Part shown: positions 13,494-23,454 of the stretch, one piece after another
Position numbering within the stretch: position 1 is the stretch's first letter
Layout: each line of letters begins with the position of its first letter
From: Artemia franciscana
Taxonomy: Eukaryota; Arthropoda; Branchiopoda; Anostraca; Artemiidae
NCBI RefSeq assembly: GCF_032884065.1
Contig: NC_088868.1
Span: forward strand, 494,001-558,000
DNA: 64,000 nt
Direction: 5' to 3'
Notes under the pieces: generated by a model
The model's input: only the letters and a program-made list of their open reading frames with translations
Databases searched by the model: none
Told to the model about the DNA's origin: nothing
Made by a program: the position numbers and the translations under genes

Positions 13494-13638
13494 CTGCTCT
13501 TGTAACTTAGCTACCTTCTGATCCCTTTCATCTTGGGATTCTCCATCCGACTCAGAGCCAGAGTGATCGGTCCCAGTACCTATTGACCCAAGGCTCGTAT
13601 CGAACCCTGGGGGAGCGTCTTCTGGACATTTTGCAAAA
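13494..13638 (-). CDS. fs(1)h: BET bromodomain protein, coding exon 7 (end of bromodomain 2 and acidic serine patch)
   Basis: 145 bases, starting in phase 2 and ending in phase 0 (acceptor TTTTCAG, donor CAG/GTAATT). It begins FAKCPEDAP, the conserved segment after BD2 (FAKMPDEP in vertebrates). An acidic/serine run follows (DHSGSESDGESQDERDQ), a likely casein-kinase-type patch by family analogy, and the exon ends KVAKLQEQ, the entry to the conserved coiled-coil/motif B region. A roughly 73 bp tandem repeat sits 100 bases upstream in the intron (13735-14004). Confidence 0.92.
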
Positions 13639-13734
13639 CTGAAAAAAAAAATTAAAATATATTCTCTTGATAATTAATTATAGACTTAATTCCATAGCAA
13701 AAATAATCAACTGAACTATATTTAGACCGCTTAG

Positions 13735-14004
13735 AAACCTTGGAAATTATCCAAAAGAAAGCTTCGTTACTGATTATGATTTTTTTTTTATTTTTTATTT
13801 ATTTTATTTAACCTTGGAAATTATCCAAAAGAAAGCTTCGTTACTGATTATGATTTTTATTTATTTTTTATTTATTTTATTTAACCTTGGAAATTATCCA
13901 AAAAAAAGCTTCGTTACTGATTATGATTTTTATTTATTTTTTATTTATTTTATTTAACCTTGGAAATTATCCAAAAGAAAGCTTCGTTACTGATTATGAT
14001 TTTT
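13735..14004. repeat. Tandem repeat, 4 copies of about 73 bp
   Basis: ACCTTGGAAATTATCCAAAA recurs four times. In each copy it is followed by AAGCTTCGTTACTGATTATG, and T-rich (TTTATTT)n spacers separate the copies. It ends 100 bases upstream (minus strand) of BET exon 7. Confidence 0.9.
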
Positions 14005-14529
14005 AAACGCTGAGCATCCGATGAAGAAAATATATTAAAACAAGTCTTTGTATTTACTACTATGCTTGAGCCGTGAACTAGACTTAATCATCTGTCACAA
14101 GGGTAACGGACCATGTTCTTAATATATTCTTTCTTCCTTATTAAATAGTATTATACTCATACTATTCTTCTATTAAGTATAAATATTATGATTACTTGTT
14201 TGAAAACTCATCACACAAATTAAATGGACTGAGTATAGAGAAAGAAAAGAACGAAAGGGTAAAAAACACACTAGTTATGACAAGGAGTTATATGACGTTA
14301 TGACGTTGGTGGACTCCACAATGATAATTGAGATATTGAGATATACATTTATTAAGAAAAGAAAACAAACACTTTTCGTGTATTTTTCGATAATTTGAGA
14401 GGAACGTTAGAAATTCCGTTGCTTTGCCCTCCAGCAAGGAAGTGCAATGGGGGGGGGGGGCAACCATCCTCTGGTTTCGCACACCCTTCCTATTTACCTT
14501 CTCCAGATTTCTCCAGGTACCCATTTAGA

Positions 14530-14665
14530 GCTGGGTCGACTCTGACTAAGCTTACAGTCACGCCACTGACCCCCCTCCCAAACTAAACAATTGGGTACAA
14601 GGGTCGACTCTGGCTAAGCTTACAGAGTCACGCCACTGAACCCCTCCCAAACTAAACAATTGGGT
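14530..14665. repeat. Tandem duplication, about 70 bp
   Basis: GGGTCGACTCTG, GCTAAGCTTACAG, TCACGCCACTGA and CTAAACAATTGGGTACA occur twice in the same order. The second copy leads into the SINE-like sequence. Confidence 0.7.
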
Positions 14666-14745
14666 ACACTTGGATTCGAACCCGCGTCCTCTCAGAAAAA
14701 GGATCCGGAATCCAACGCACCAATCCACTCGGCCACGACGGCTAT
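14640..14745 (-). mobile_element. tRNA-derived SINE-like sequence (class II tRNA head)
   Basis: The minus strand begins GCCGTCGTGGCCGAGTGG, a clear A box of Ser/Leu type, and has GGGTTCGAATCC as B box (complement of 14671-14682). The T stem and acceptor stem do not pair well, so I read it as a SINE head and not a functional tRNA. Its 3' flank runs through TACCCAATTGTTTAG, which is itself tandemly duplicated (14530-14665). Confidence 0.55.
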
Positions 14746-15440
14746 TAAAGTATTGAATCGAAGTACGTAGAGTAGAAGCAGCTTAAACGATTTTGTTGTA
14801 GTTCATATCTTTACTGGAATTTTTCCTTACCTGAACCTAACACAGAAGTTAGGCTCTAGACCCCAATCTTTTTACGCTAGCCTAGCGCGAAAGACTTGTT
14901 TACGTCTGAATGGTAATGCTGAATGCAATATAACTTAACCAATTAGCGTGCAGTGGGTAATAGTTTCTTGTTTGCAGTGGGCAATAGTTTCTTATGTGCT
15001 ATTGTGTCAGAACAATGAAATTACTCTGTCACTGGAACGGTTCATAAGACATGGTTCAATTTTTTATAGCCTAGCCGAGATTAATTTTCGGAGAAGTTAT
15101 AAATTTTCTGATTGAAAATATGAGTCCACAATTTTTGTGCTATAGTCTTCGAGCTTTTTTCAATTAAAAAAAAAAATATCAATCAAGGAAAAGATGTCAA
15201 TTTCAATGGATAAGTATTGGACAGTACAGAGTCTGAATGAACAAATAACTTATAATATTTATCTTTTGATTTTAAGAAAGTTAACCAAAACCTTAAGTTT
15301 TGTTACATTTTTCACGTGTCATTTTATATAAAACAAAATTAATAAATTAATAATAAATTAAAACATTAAAAACACTGAATTATCAAAACAAAAAATATTC
15401 CTGCGACAGTTTTCAGTTATAATTTATTTATTTTTAACCA

Positions 15441-15716
15441 GAAAAATTAGGTTAATTTTGTTTTCTTACCGAACTTCAAACACTTCTTGAAGCTTTCTAG
15501 CCATTGTGACGACGTCATGGTCAGGGGAGTTGTACCGATAACAATTGGTAAATACGAGTCGAACGACTCGTTCGACGAGAAAAATTATGTTGATTTTGTT
15601 TTCTTACCGAACTTCAAACACTTCTTGAAGCTTTCTAGCCATTGTGACGACGTCATGGTCAGGGGAGTTGTACCGATAACAATTGGTAAATACGAGTCGA
15701 ACGACTCGTTCGACGA
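15441..15716 (-). pseudogene. Two extra tandem copies of the 3' half of the BET bromodomain 2 exon
   Basis: Two further 138 bp units follow the real exon 6 on the minus strand (units 15441-15578 and 15579-15716; the third unit, 15717-15840, overlaps the real exon). Each carries the coding part from VRLVF through QEVFEV and the GTAAG donor with the start of the intron. The coding portions look identical between copies; only the intronic part differs by a few bases. The unit boundary is a near-palindrome built from GTCGAAC / GTTCGAC. The copies lack the exon start and its acceptor. The only AG near their 5' border would enter out of frame. Confidence 0.85.
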
Positions 15717-15840
15717 GAAAAATTATGTTGATTTTGTTTTCTTACCGAACTTCAAACACTTCTTGAAGCTTTCTAGCCATTGTGACGACGTCATGGTCAG
15801 GGGAGTTGTACCGATAACAATTGGTAAATACGAGTCGAAC
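15441..15840. repeat. 138 bp tandem triplication overlapping BET exon 6
   Basis: TTCTTACCGAACTTCAAACA occurs at 15463, 15601 and 15739, an exact period of 138. The first two units end at CGAGTCGAACGACTCGTTCG. The third continues instead into the unique start of the exon. Confidence 0.95.
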
Positions 15841-15891
15841 ATCAGCCGCGAAGTCAGCTGCACTTTTATATTCTCCTCTATCGAAAATTGC
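15746..15891 (-). CDS. fs(1)h: BET bromodomain protein, coding exon 6 (acetyl-lysine pocket of bromodomain 2)
   Basis: 146 bases: 48 codons plus two bases (CG), completed to Arg by the T that begins exon 7. It encodes [27 protein letters not shown] and [10 protein letters not shown]. The Asn in YNSP is the acetyl-lysine-binding residue of BD2, and PDHDVV is a BET signature. The acceptor is TTTTTAG and the donor CG/GTAAG. The last roughly 95 exon bases and the donor are repeated twice more just downstream on the minus strand (15441-15716), so three identical 5' splice sites lie in series. Only the first is used in this model. Use of either later donor would read TAA directly after the EVR codons. 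Confidence 0.93.
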
Positions 15892-16129
15892 CTAAAAACA
15901 GAAAAAAAGTTTTTTTTTAAGTTGTATTATTTAAAAATAAAGACGAAAAAAATGAATTGTGTGAGGGAGGGGGGTCGCCAAATTTTCTTCACAGAGGATA
16001 CCATAACAAGTAAATTTAATTTTAAGCTGAGGCAAAAAACTGGTGGGGGGATAATTCTTTCTTAACTTCGCACCCGAATCTACCCTTGCAATTGTTGTGG
16101 TCACAGTTGCTGTAAGAACGATAAACAAA

Positions 16130-17160
16130 ATAGGACTCAGGATAGAGACTTGTTGTGGGCAGGATCGTTACTAGCCAAAATGTTGGGGGGTGGGGGGAAG
16201 AGATTTTTCCGACTGGTTGGTCATTTCACCGACTGCTTTTGTCAAAAATTACCATAATGTCTGTTTCGAATATAGTACGTAAAACCACTGGACGAGTCGG
16301 TAAAACCGCTGCATTTACCATCCGAGATTTAAATTTTGGTACATATCATGACACTATTTTAATGTTTTTTATTTAATCAAATGGAAAATTGCGGCGCCAT
16401 CTGTAAAATCACGACAAGAGTCGATAAAACTGCTTTCTATTATTGTAAAATAGGTGTATTACCATAAAGTCTTTTGAATTACAATAGGTGAATTTATAAA
16501 GGACGAAAGTTGCTAAAAGACCATGGTTGTCAAAAGAGTGAAACAAAGTCACCAACATTTTTGAAAAATTCCTAAACTGTAAACTTAAAATGAATATTAT
16601 TTTTGCCAAAGAATTGCGGGTATTACCAGGCGGCATTACATTTCTTCAAAATGATTCGCAAAAATATGCATAAGACATGTGATTTTCCGTGCATTTTATT
16701 AGAGATAAGAGAAAAAAAATTTCAATTTTTCGAATAAAACACACAGCAAACATAAAAAATGAAGAAAAAAATATTCTTAAGACTATTGGTCTATCTCAAA
16801 TTCAAATTTGATGAATAATTTCTTAACTGAAACAGAATTCATAATATAGGATTATAAATCAGTTCATTCCTCTTTTTATTTCTTAATTAAATATTTAAGC
16901 TAAAGTAAAGCATTATTACAAATCGGTCTTGATTAGCATGGTACAACCTTCTTCTCAGACAGCACAAACTACAGCCTATGATTTTCCTAAACACACTAAC
17001 TCAGAGTGGTCTATTTGTCGGCTCAAGTCAAACCTGATGAATTTTTATAACTTAATGGGATACTTAATTTTAAGTATCTTAATGGGATAATTAATTTTAT
17101 AACTTAATGGGATACTTAAAATTTTCAATTTTATAACTTAATGGGGTAAAGTATAAATTG
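16130..17160. other. Non-coding stretch (BET intron)
   Basis: AT-rich sequence with G-runs near 16185. Around 17045-17150 a short phrase (ACTTAATGGGATACTTAA) recurs. I see no exon or RNA gene. Confidence 0.5.
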
Positions 17161-17204
17161 ACTGAATTTAACAGAATGTATTTTAGCTTCAGTTTTCTTT
17201 TGCT

Positions 17205-17290
17205 TGCCAAACTTCAAACATTTCTTGAAGCTCACATTGTGACAACTTTATGTGACAACTCAATTGTGACAACTTTATGGACCAATAACA
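17205..17290 (-). pseudogene. Remote decayed copy of the BET bromodomain 2 exon end
   Basis: On the minus strand a stretch ending CTTCAAGAAATGTTTGAAG, then a GCAAG where the real exon has GTAAG, closely matches the end of exon 6. The region corresponding to the middle of the exon is degenerate and contains a short internal repeat (GTTGTCACA-type). It lies in the same intron, about 1.3 kb upstream of the real exon 6. I see no open frame and read it as an old duplicate. Confidence 0.6.
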
Positions 17291-17814
17291 TCAAAATGAA
17301 ACGTTTCTGAAACAAATTGAAAATACTTTTAGCCCCTGGCTCAATGTTAAGCGTTTTCATACCTGAAAACCGAAATTTTCTACAGCTTGCTGTAGGTTGT
17401 TATACTAATTAAAATTCTTTCGTTGCTTTAATTCTCTCCTGTGTTGCCACATTAAATAGTAAAAGGAAACAAGCGGAAACTTGTCCTGTTTACAAACAAG
17501 CCCAACCAAACGTTGCCGCATATACTGAGAGAAAGGCTAGAATTAACAGGAATAAGACAAAACAGGTAAGTCCATAGGGCAAGCACATTAAAATATACTA
17601 GTTTCAATTAGTGATGTACCAATCATTTGGTTGGAAATGAAATGGAAGAATCTAAGAAAAGTAGCCCTCGGTTAGCAAGTTAGCCCTCGGTTAGCCCTCG
17701 TAGACTAAGACAACCACCGGGACTTTTTCACAGCATTTTAATGTAGCCATTTGTAATAATCTGAAATAGTAAATTGTAGTCTCATTTGTAGCTTAAAGAA
17801 TAAAAGGATAAGGA

Positions 17815-17992
17815 TAAAGATCCTCTAGAGCCATTGCTTGTGCATACAGCCTTGAATTGACACTTCAGTTACTGGCTTTTTTTAGAGGACAAGTAGCAAG
17901 CTTGTCATCCAACCTTGCTGCAGTGGAGATCGAACCCTGGGTCCCGTACAGTCAAGCAGAGCATCCATTCACTGTGCTACAACAGGGTAGCT
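17815..17992 (-). mobile_element. tRNA-derived SINE-like sequence
   Basis: The minus strand carries an A-box-like TAGCACAGTGAATGG and a B box GGGTTCGATCTCC. It continues through a body with CAAGCTTGCTACTTGTCC and ends near GCAATGGCTCTAGAGG. A shorter relative of the body occurs at 61315-61405 (GCTACTTGTCC and GCAATGGCTC in the same order), which supports a dispersed SINE family. Confidence 0.55.
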
Positions 17993-17994
17993 TA

Positions 17995-18292
17995 AAAATG
18001 AGATAGGCCGTAAATTTAAATATAAAAGGCCGTAAAATATAAATATAAAAAGGCCGTAAAAATATAAATATAAAAGGCCGTAAAATATAAATATAAAAAG
18101 GCCGTAAAAATATAAATATAAAAGGCCGTAAAATATAAATATAAAAAGGCCGTAAAAATATAAATATAAAAGGCCGTAAAATATAAATATAAAAAGGCCG
18201 TAAAAATATAAATATAAAAGGCCGTAAAATATAAATATAAAAAGGCCGTAAAAATATAAATATAAAAGGCCGTAAAATATAAAAGGCCGTTT
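17995..18292. repeat. Compound minisatellite, GGCCGTAAAATATAAATATA type
   Basis: About 12 copies of a roughly 25 bp unit in two alternating versions, AAAATATAAATATAAAAA and AAAAATATAAATATAAAA, each preceded by GGCCGT. The apparent minus-strand proteins (repeated RPFIFIFL / FTAFYIYI) come from the repeat. Confidence 0.95.
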
Positions 18293-18899
18293 TCCACAAT
18301 TTCCAAAAAAGGATGATATAGAAATACTACTTTCAAATTTCGATGTAGCTAATTAGTTCATAATTTAAAAAACATCCTAATTCGATGTACACAAATTCCA
18401 GTAAGATGCTGTTACATATGGCATATTTTGTTCCCTGAGAATGGAATTTGAATAAACACAAAATGACAGATTGACAGATTGCAATTAAAAAGTATTATTT
18501 TAGTTATTGAGAAAATGGTGTCGAATACTTATTAGTCATAATTACACAAAAGGGGCATAACACTTCAGACTAGATTTTTAACCATCAGACCCATCTCTGC
18601 TCTCCCTCCCTTAGCGGCTAGATTAATTCGCAACAACCTATATAATTTCATTTGAGGAAATTTTGTCATTAATTCTGTAACCAATAAATTATTTAGTGTC
18701 AAGGACACCATAAAAATATACAGTATAGAGAATTTGGTTCAGAAACAGGACATATCACAGAGCGCACAAAAGGTAGTTTTACTTTGCGTAAATCCTAAAA
18801 GCTTCAGTTACTAATTGGCATTTTGTCATTTTGCACGCGCGAAGGTGGAGTCATGAAGAAATATGCGAGACAAATTTGTCCCAAAAATCTTTAATGGAG

Positions 18900-19080
18900 A
18901 AGATGATTTTTGTTTGTTTTTTTCACTTTTTTTTTAGTTTTTCCTTTTTTAAGTTTTTTTCTTTTTTAGTTTTTTTTTCTTTTTTTGAGTTTTTTTTTTT
19001 TCTTTCGTTTTTGTCTTTTTTCTTTTTTTGAGTTTTTTTTATATTTAGTTTTCTTTTTCTTTTTTATTTTTTTTAAGGAA
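18900..19080. repeat. T-rich low-complexity tract
   Basis: About 170 bases of T-rich sequence with scattered C and G (CTTTTTTT words). On the minus strand this is A-rich and lies about 200 bases past the donor of BET exon 5. Confidence 0.8.
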
Positions 19081-19280
19081 TTTAGGAATTTAGTATAGGA
19101 TTTTTCATGCAAAATAATATTTATGTTGTGGTGTCAAGCCTATTTGTTGCTTCAACTAATTATGCAAACATCTATTCAAAACTATTTACCATACATTATC
19201 AATATCTATTTATTCATTTTGTTTATTATACTTGCACATAATGATCTACGTCTTCTTTTTTGAACAAAAGTTTGTCTTAC

Positions 19281-19382
19281 CTTTATGTTTCCCAAATCCA
19301 TAGGTTTCTTTATAATGGTATGATAGTCTGTCAACCCAAGTAACTCAGCATCAACAGGTTTGTAGAATGGCCAAGCATATTG
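19281..19382 (-). CDS. fs(1)h: BET bromodomain protein, coding exon 5 (WPF shelf of bromodomain 2)
   Basis: 34 codons, phase 0 at both ends (acceptor ATTTAG, donor AAG/GTAAGA). It encodes [20 protein letters not shown] followed by [14 protein letters not shown]. This is the WPF shelf, ZA loop and start of helix A of BD2. The split before the pocket-bearing helices agrees with the following exon, which begins in frame with [20 protein letters not shown]. Confidence 0.94.
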
Positions 19383-19624
19383 CTAAATAGAGACATAAAT
19401 AAGGATACTTTCGATTGGACATGCGCTGTCAATGCAGCAGTTACCTTTGTCTGACACCTGAAAGCAGGCTTCTACGTCATACATGGAGATAAAAGCACTC
19501 CCAATAACAAGACTGAGTTTTCCTTTTGTATCGTAATATTCTACTTTTTCATAATTCTTCTTCAGTTTGATGTCAGTGGACTACAATGCCAAAGATTTCA
19601 CTACTACATATTAAACAAATACGC

Positions 19625-20155
19625 ATAAAATGAAAAAAAGCTTAAAAGATGGAAGCCAAAATATTAAACGCGGCAAACCTGACTTATTCACAAGTCAAAA
19701 TAATTACTTGTGCTTATTAATTTTTTTTTTAATTTTTTTTCAAAATTACGATTTTTTTTACAAAAGCTTAGAAGATGGAAGCCGGCATTATTCACAAGTC
19801 AAAATAATTACTTGTACTTATTAATTTTTTTTACAATTTTTTTTACGAAATTACGAATTTTTTTTGCGAATTATTTTACGAAAGCTTAGAAGATGGAAGC
19901 CGGCATTATTCACAAGTAATAATTACTTGTGCTTATTAATTTTTTTTACGAAATTACGAATTTTTTTTATGAATTTTTTTACGAAAGCTTAGAAGATGGA
20001 AGCCGGCATTATTCACAAGTCAAAATAATTACTTGTGCTTATTATTTTTTTTTACGAAATTAAGAATTTTTTTACGAAAGCTTAGAAGATGGAAGCCGGC
20101 ATTATTCACAAGTCAAAATAATTACATGTGCTCATTAATTTTTTTTACGAATTTT
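19625..20155. repeat. Tandem repeat, 5 copies of about 80-130 bp
   Basis: GAAAGCTTAGAAGATGGAAG recurs (variant first copy at 19636; others near 19763, 19878, 19982 and 20076). It is followed by CCGGCATTATTCACAAGTC, AAATAATTACTTGTGCTTAT and T-rich spacers of different length. Confidence 0.85.
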
Positions 20156-20639
20156 GACTTTTTGCGTTGTTAATCGTCATAAAATTTTGAAGAATTAGAA
20201 CCTGAGATTCCCACAAACATGTCCACATATAAGAAAAATTAAATTCAGAAGTCAATGTGACTAACTCCATACTTAAATGCAGTTAATATATATTCTATTG
20301 TATATATCTTACGTTTTTTGATAATATATCTTACGTTTAATGTCTACAAATATATCTTACGTTTTTTGTGCGTTTCTTCGTACTTTCTACGTTTTTTACT
20401 TTATTTATTTATTTTAAATGAAAAACGGAGCATGGCATCAGCTTACCTCGATGTAAAAGCCATAGGCTTGTCTCTATACAAAAGCCATAGGCCATATCTC
20501 GCTGTATTTTATAATCATTATATTTCTCTTCTTGATTAACACTATGGCATATCAAATGTGATTATACTACTAAAAGTTGGTAATTCATGGTTACGTTAAA
20601 CGTTTAAACATATAAGATATATGTTCTATATATTCTATG

Positions 20640-20755
20640 TGCCCGGATATAGAAATATAAAGAATATAATAATATAGAATATAAAAAATATAGAATAAAT
20701 ATAGAATATAAAGAATATAATATAGAAATATAGAATATAATATATTTTATGTACC
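20640..20755. repeat. ATAGAATATAAAG-type short tandem repeat
   Basis: Irregular repeats of ATATAGAATATAA over about 100 bases, bounded by GTGCCCGGATATAG and GTACCCAGACACG. Confidence 0.6.
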
Positions 20756-20894
20756 CAGACACGTAGGCAAAACCGCACACAAGAAAGAAACTTCAATAAT
20801 AGGATTTAAAAAAGTCGACATTGTATTTTTTTTCTATCAAATTTCCCAATTTATGCAGTATTTTGCACCAGAGTCACTTAAACATTAGAAAATG

Positions 20895-21145
20895 ATAGGA
20901 AAGTGTCCCTTTCTTCTTCTAGCTCCCCCAAGTTAAATTACGTTTAGTTACTAGTTTTTTAAACTTCAGTTCAACTTCATAGGCTAACTTCAGTAAATAA
21001 AAAAGCAGAAAAAACGCAAGGACAGTGTCCCTTTCTTCTTTTAGTTTCTCCCAAGTTAAATTACATTTAGACACTAGTTTTTTGAACTTCAGTTCAACTT
21101 CATAGGTTAACTTCAGTAAATAAAAAACGAGAAAAAACGCAAGAC
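20895..21145. repeat. Direct duplication, about 120 bp
   Basis: GTGTCCCTTTCTTCTT, CCAAGTTAAATTAC, GAACTTCAGTTCAACTTCAT or AAACTTCAGTTCAACTTC, and AGAAAAAACGCAAG occur twice in the same order, about 120 bases apart. Confidence 0.8.
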
Positions 21146-22455
21146 TCCTTCACAGAAAGAAAACATTTATGGAACACAGGCTGAAATGAGAAAAGGTTCA
21201 ACCTTCCACAATTACTGTTTTAACAAACTAATGTGCACTGTAAACAAACTAAAACTGTGAAGAAAAAAACCTTGAGCTACCTTTTTCAAAAAAATATTTA
21301 CAAAAAATACGTTTCAGACACCACCAAACTCCTTGAAGTGGTATAAAGTACAATGTAATTAGTTGACTAGCCGAAAATCAATAATTATTTCAGAGTTTCA
21401 AGTTAAGATCTTCTGATTCGTCTACTTTTAAACAATTTGATTGGTTCTGATTGAAAGGAAATAAAAGAAAACAGACTTTTGAACAAAAGTTGAAGACTGA
21501 GCGTAGGGGAGATCTTTACGTTTAGGGAGAGCAAAAACATATAACGGTATGCTTCGCAGTTTTTCCTCGAAAACTTTAGGGAAACTTTGAGTCTAAGAGC
21601 GCAGACGGTGAGTCATAAAATATCTAACAACTTATGTTAAGGATGTGAATTAATGACACAATAGCCAGGAGAATTAACGTTCCAAGGAGTGGTCAATCTC
21701 CAAAATATGAGGAATTTCTCCCCCCCCCCCCATCTGAGGAATTTTGCCCCCTCTCATTTGATTGCTCCATAAATTTGCTGTTTTTAATCTACGAAATAAA
21801 TTTATTAAAATAAACGTTAATATAAAATTTATTTATTAACGATATTAAATTATTTATTAACATAAAATATTAATCTATTATTAAAATTAAAATAAATTTA
21901 TTAAATTATTAAAATAAACGAAAAGACGATGTTTTTAGCCCTTCATAAAGTTATATTAGTGAGTTCTAAAATTTAGGGAAACTTTGAGTCTAAGAGGGTA
22001 GACGGTGAGTATATCAGTGAGGGTAGACATCTATCTTCTAGCGGGCGTTTTCAAGCAATACACTATTAAAATTTTTGACATCACAATACCATATTGATCA
22101 TGGCGTATGATAGGGAGCCTGGGACACTAATCGGTTTAAATTCTGATTAACTTTGCAATTTTAAGTCCTCGAGAGAATTTTAAGCAGATCAGTGGGTGAG
22201 ACTTCTTTCAAATGCAAGACTTTTAGTTTTATCAATAGGAGGATAAATTTTTGTCTATCGTAGTGAAGTTCAGCTATTCTTAGAACCAAACTACAGCCTG
22301 GACGGGTAATGTAAACAGAAAATTACAAAAAACAGTCCCTTCACAATTACAAAACGAAACAGAAACAAAATAGAAAAAAATAAGTGGCGAATTATGTGTT
22401 TATAATAATAAGTGGCCAATAAGTGGTGAAATAAGTGGCGAACTAAGAGGCTCAC

Positions 22456-22539
22456 CGCGTGCTTTTTTGAGAACAGTTCCTTCAATATTTCAGAACAATA
22501 CTTCAGTGATTCCGACATCTTTTTGCGTCTCCCAGGGGT
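22456..22539 (-). CDS. fs(1)h: BET bromodomain protein, coding exon 4 (start of bromodomain 2)
   Basis: A short 28-codon exon, phase 0 at both ends, with acceptor TTTTCAG and donor GCG/GTGAGC. It reads from TPGRRKKMSESLKYC to ELFSKKHA, matching the first helix (αZ) of BET bromodomain 2 (family pattern SEQLKYC...ILKELxSKKH). It joins in frame to exon 5, which begins QYAWPF. Confidence 0.92.
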
Positions 22540-23454
22540 CTGAAAAGGAAATGAATTGAAAAAATGGAAATGGAAAAAACACCTTGTTTGAGGTGGGTTT
22601 TTTTTGTGGAGTTTTATCTCTTTATTGAAAGGAAATGAAGTGCAATTGCGTGTTTTGTTTTCAAAAAAACTAAAAATAAATTATATCAATTTTCCTCCAT
22701 GATTTTTTTTTCCTTTTTTTTTACAAAATGGTCCCTGAAAAAAAAAAAAAATGCCAACACTATTACCTTAATATGTGCATCCTAGTAATTTACTAATGTA
22801 AAAAAACTGGCAATATTAGCAGAAATGTACAATTCCATTCAGATCCATAAAAATTTGAGTGTCTTGGAACAGCAGGGCGAGTGATGATAAGTGAATCTGT
22901 ATACCCTGTAAGGATCCTGATGGCATAGATATTTGAGAGAAATTTTTTTAGCTATATTCTAGAGAATAAGCAACTAGATTGCGTAAATTTCAGAAATAAT
23001 GTTGGCGTTCATTAGTTTTTCAGAGGTCTTTCTACAGAAAAATTTCTTAACCTATGCTTGTTGTACACTCAGAAATTACAGATTGGGACCTTTAAAATCC
23101 ATATTCACGAAATCTATCTGAATTTAAGAAAAAGATTAAGTACGTAAGAAGTGAGCAGAATCCCCCGTCCCCACCATTAGTTGTCTGTGTCCCAATGTAT
23201 ATTTACAAGCGTTAGTGAATAAACTAAGCTTAATCCCAGATAATATATGAAAAGAAAATTACAAATACAGAAGAGAGAATAATGAGGACTTTTTTTTCCC
23301 AAGACAGCGAACGAACGAAACCTATTTGAATATTTCGGCCCTATATCTAAGGGTCGTCTTCAGCAAAGAAAATAATAAACAAGAACACACTTACAATAAA
23401 AGTTCTTAGCTAAAAATCTACTTTTTAAAATAGCCTAGGCATCATTACTTCTTA

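Noticed and set aside
14640..14745. A real tRNA-Ser or tRNA-Leu gene
   Set aside because: A and B boxes are good but the T and acceptor stems do not pair, so a tRNA-derived SINE is more likely.
15487..16065. 192-residue plus-strand open frame with a threefold internal repeat
   Set aside because: Antisense shadow of the triplicated BET bromodomain 2 exon; the minus strand carries the conserved protein.
17952..18336. Open frames of 106-115 residues with repeated RPFIFIF / TAFYIY
   Set aside because: Product of the GGCCGT-headed minisatellite read in two frames.
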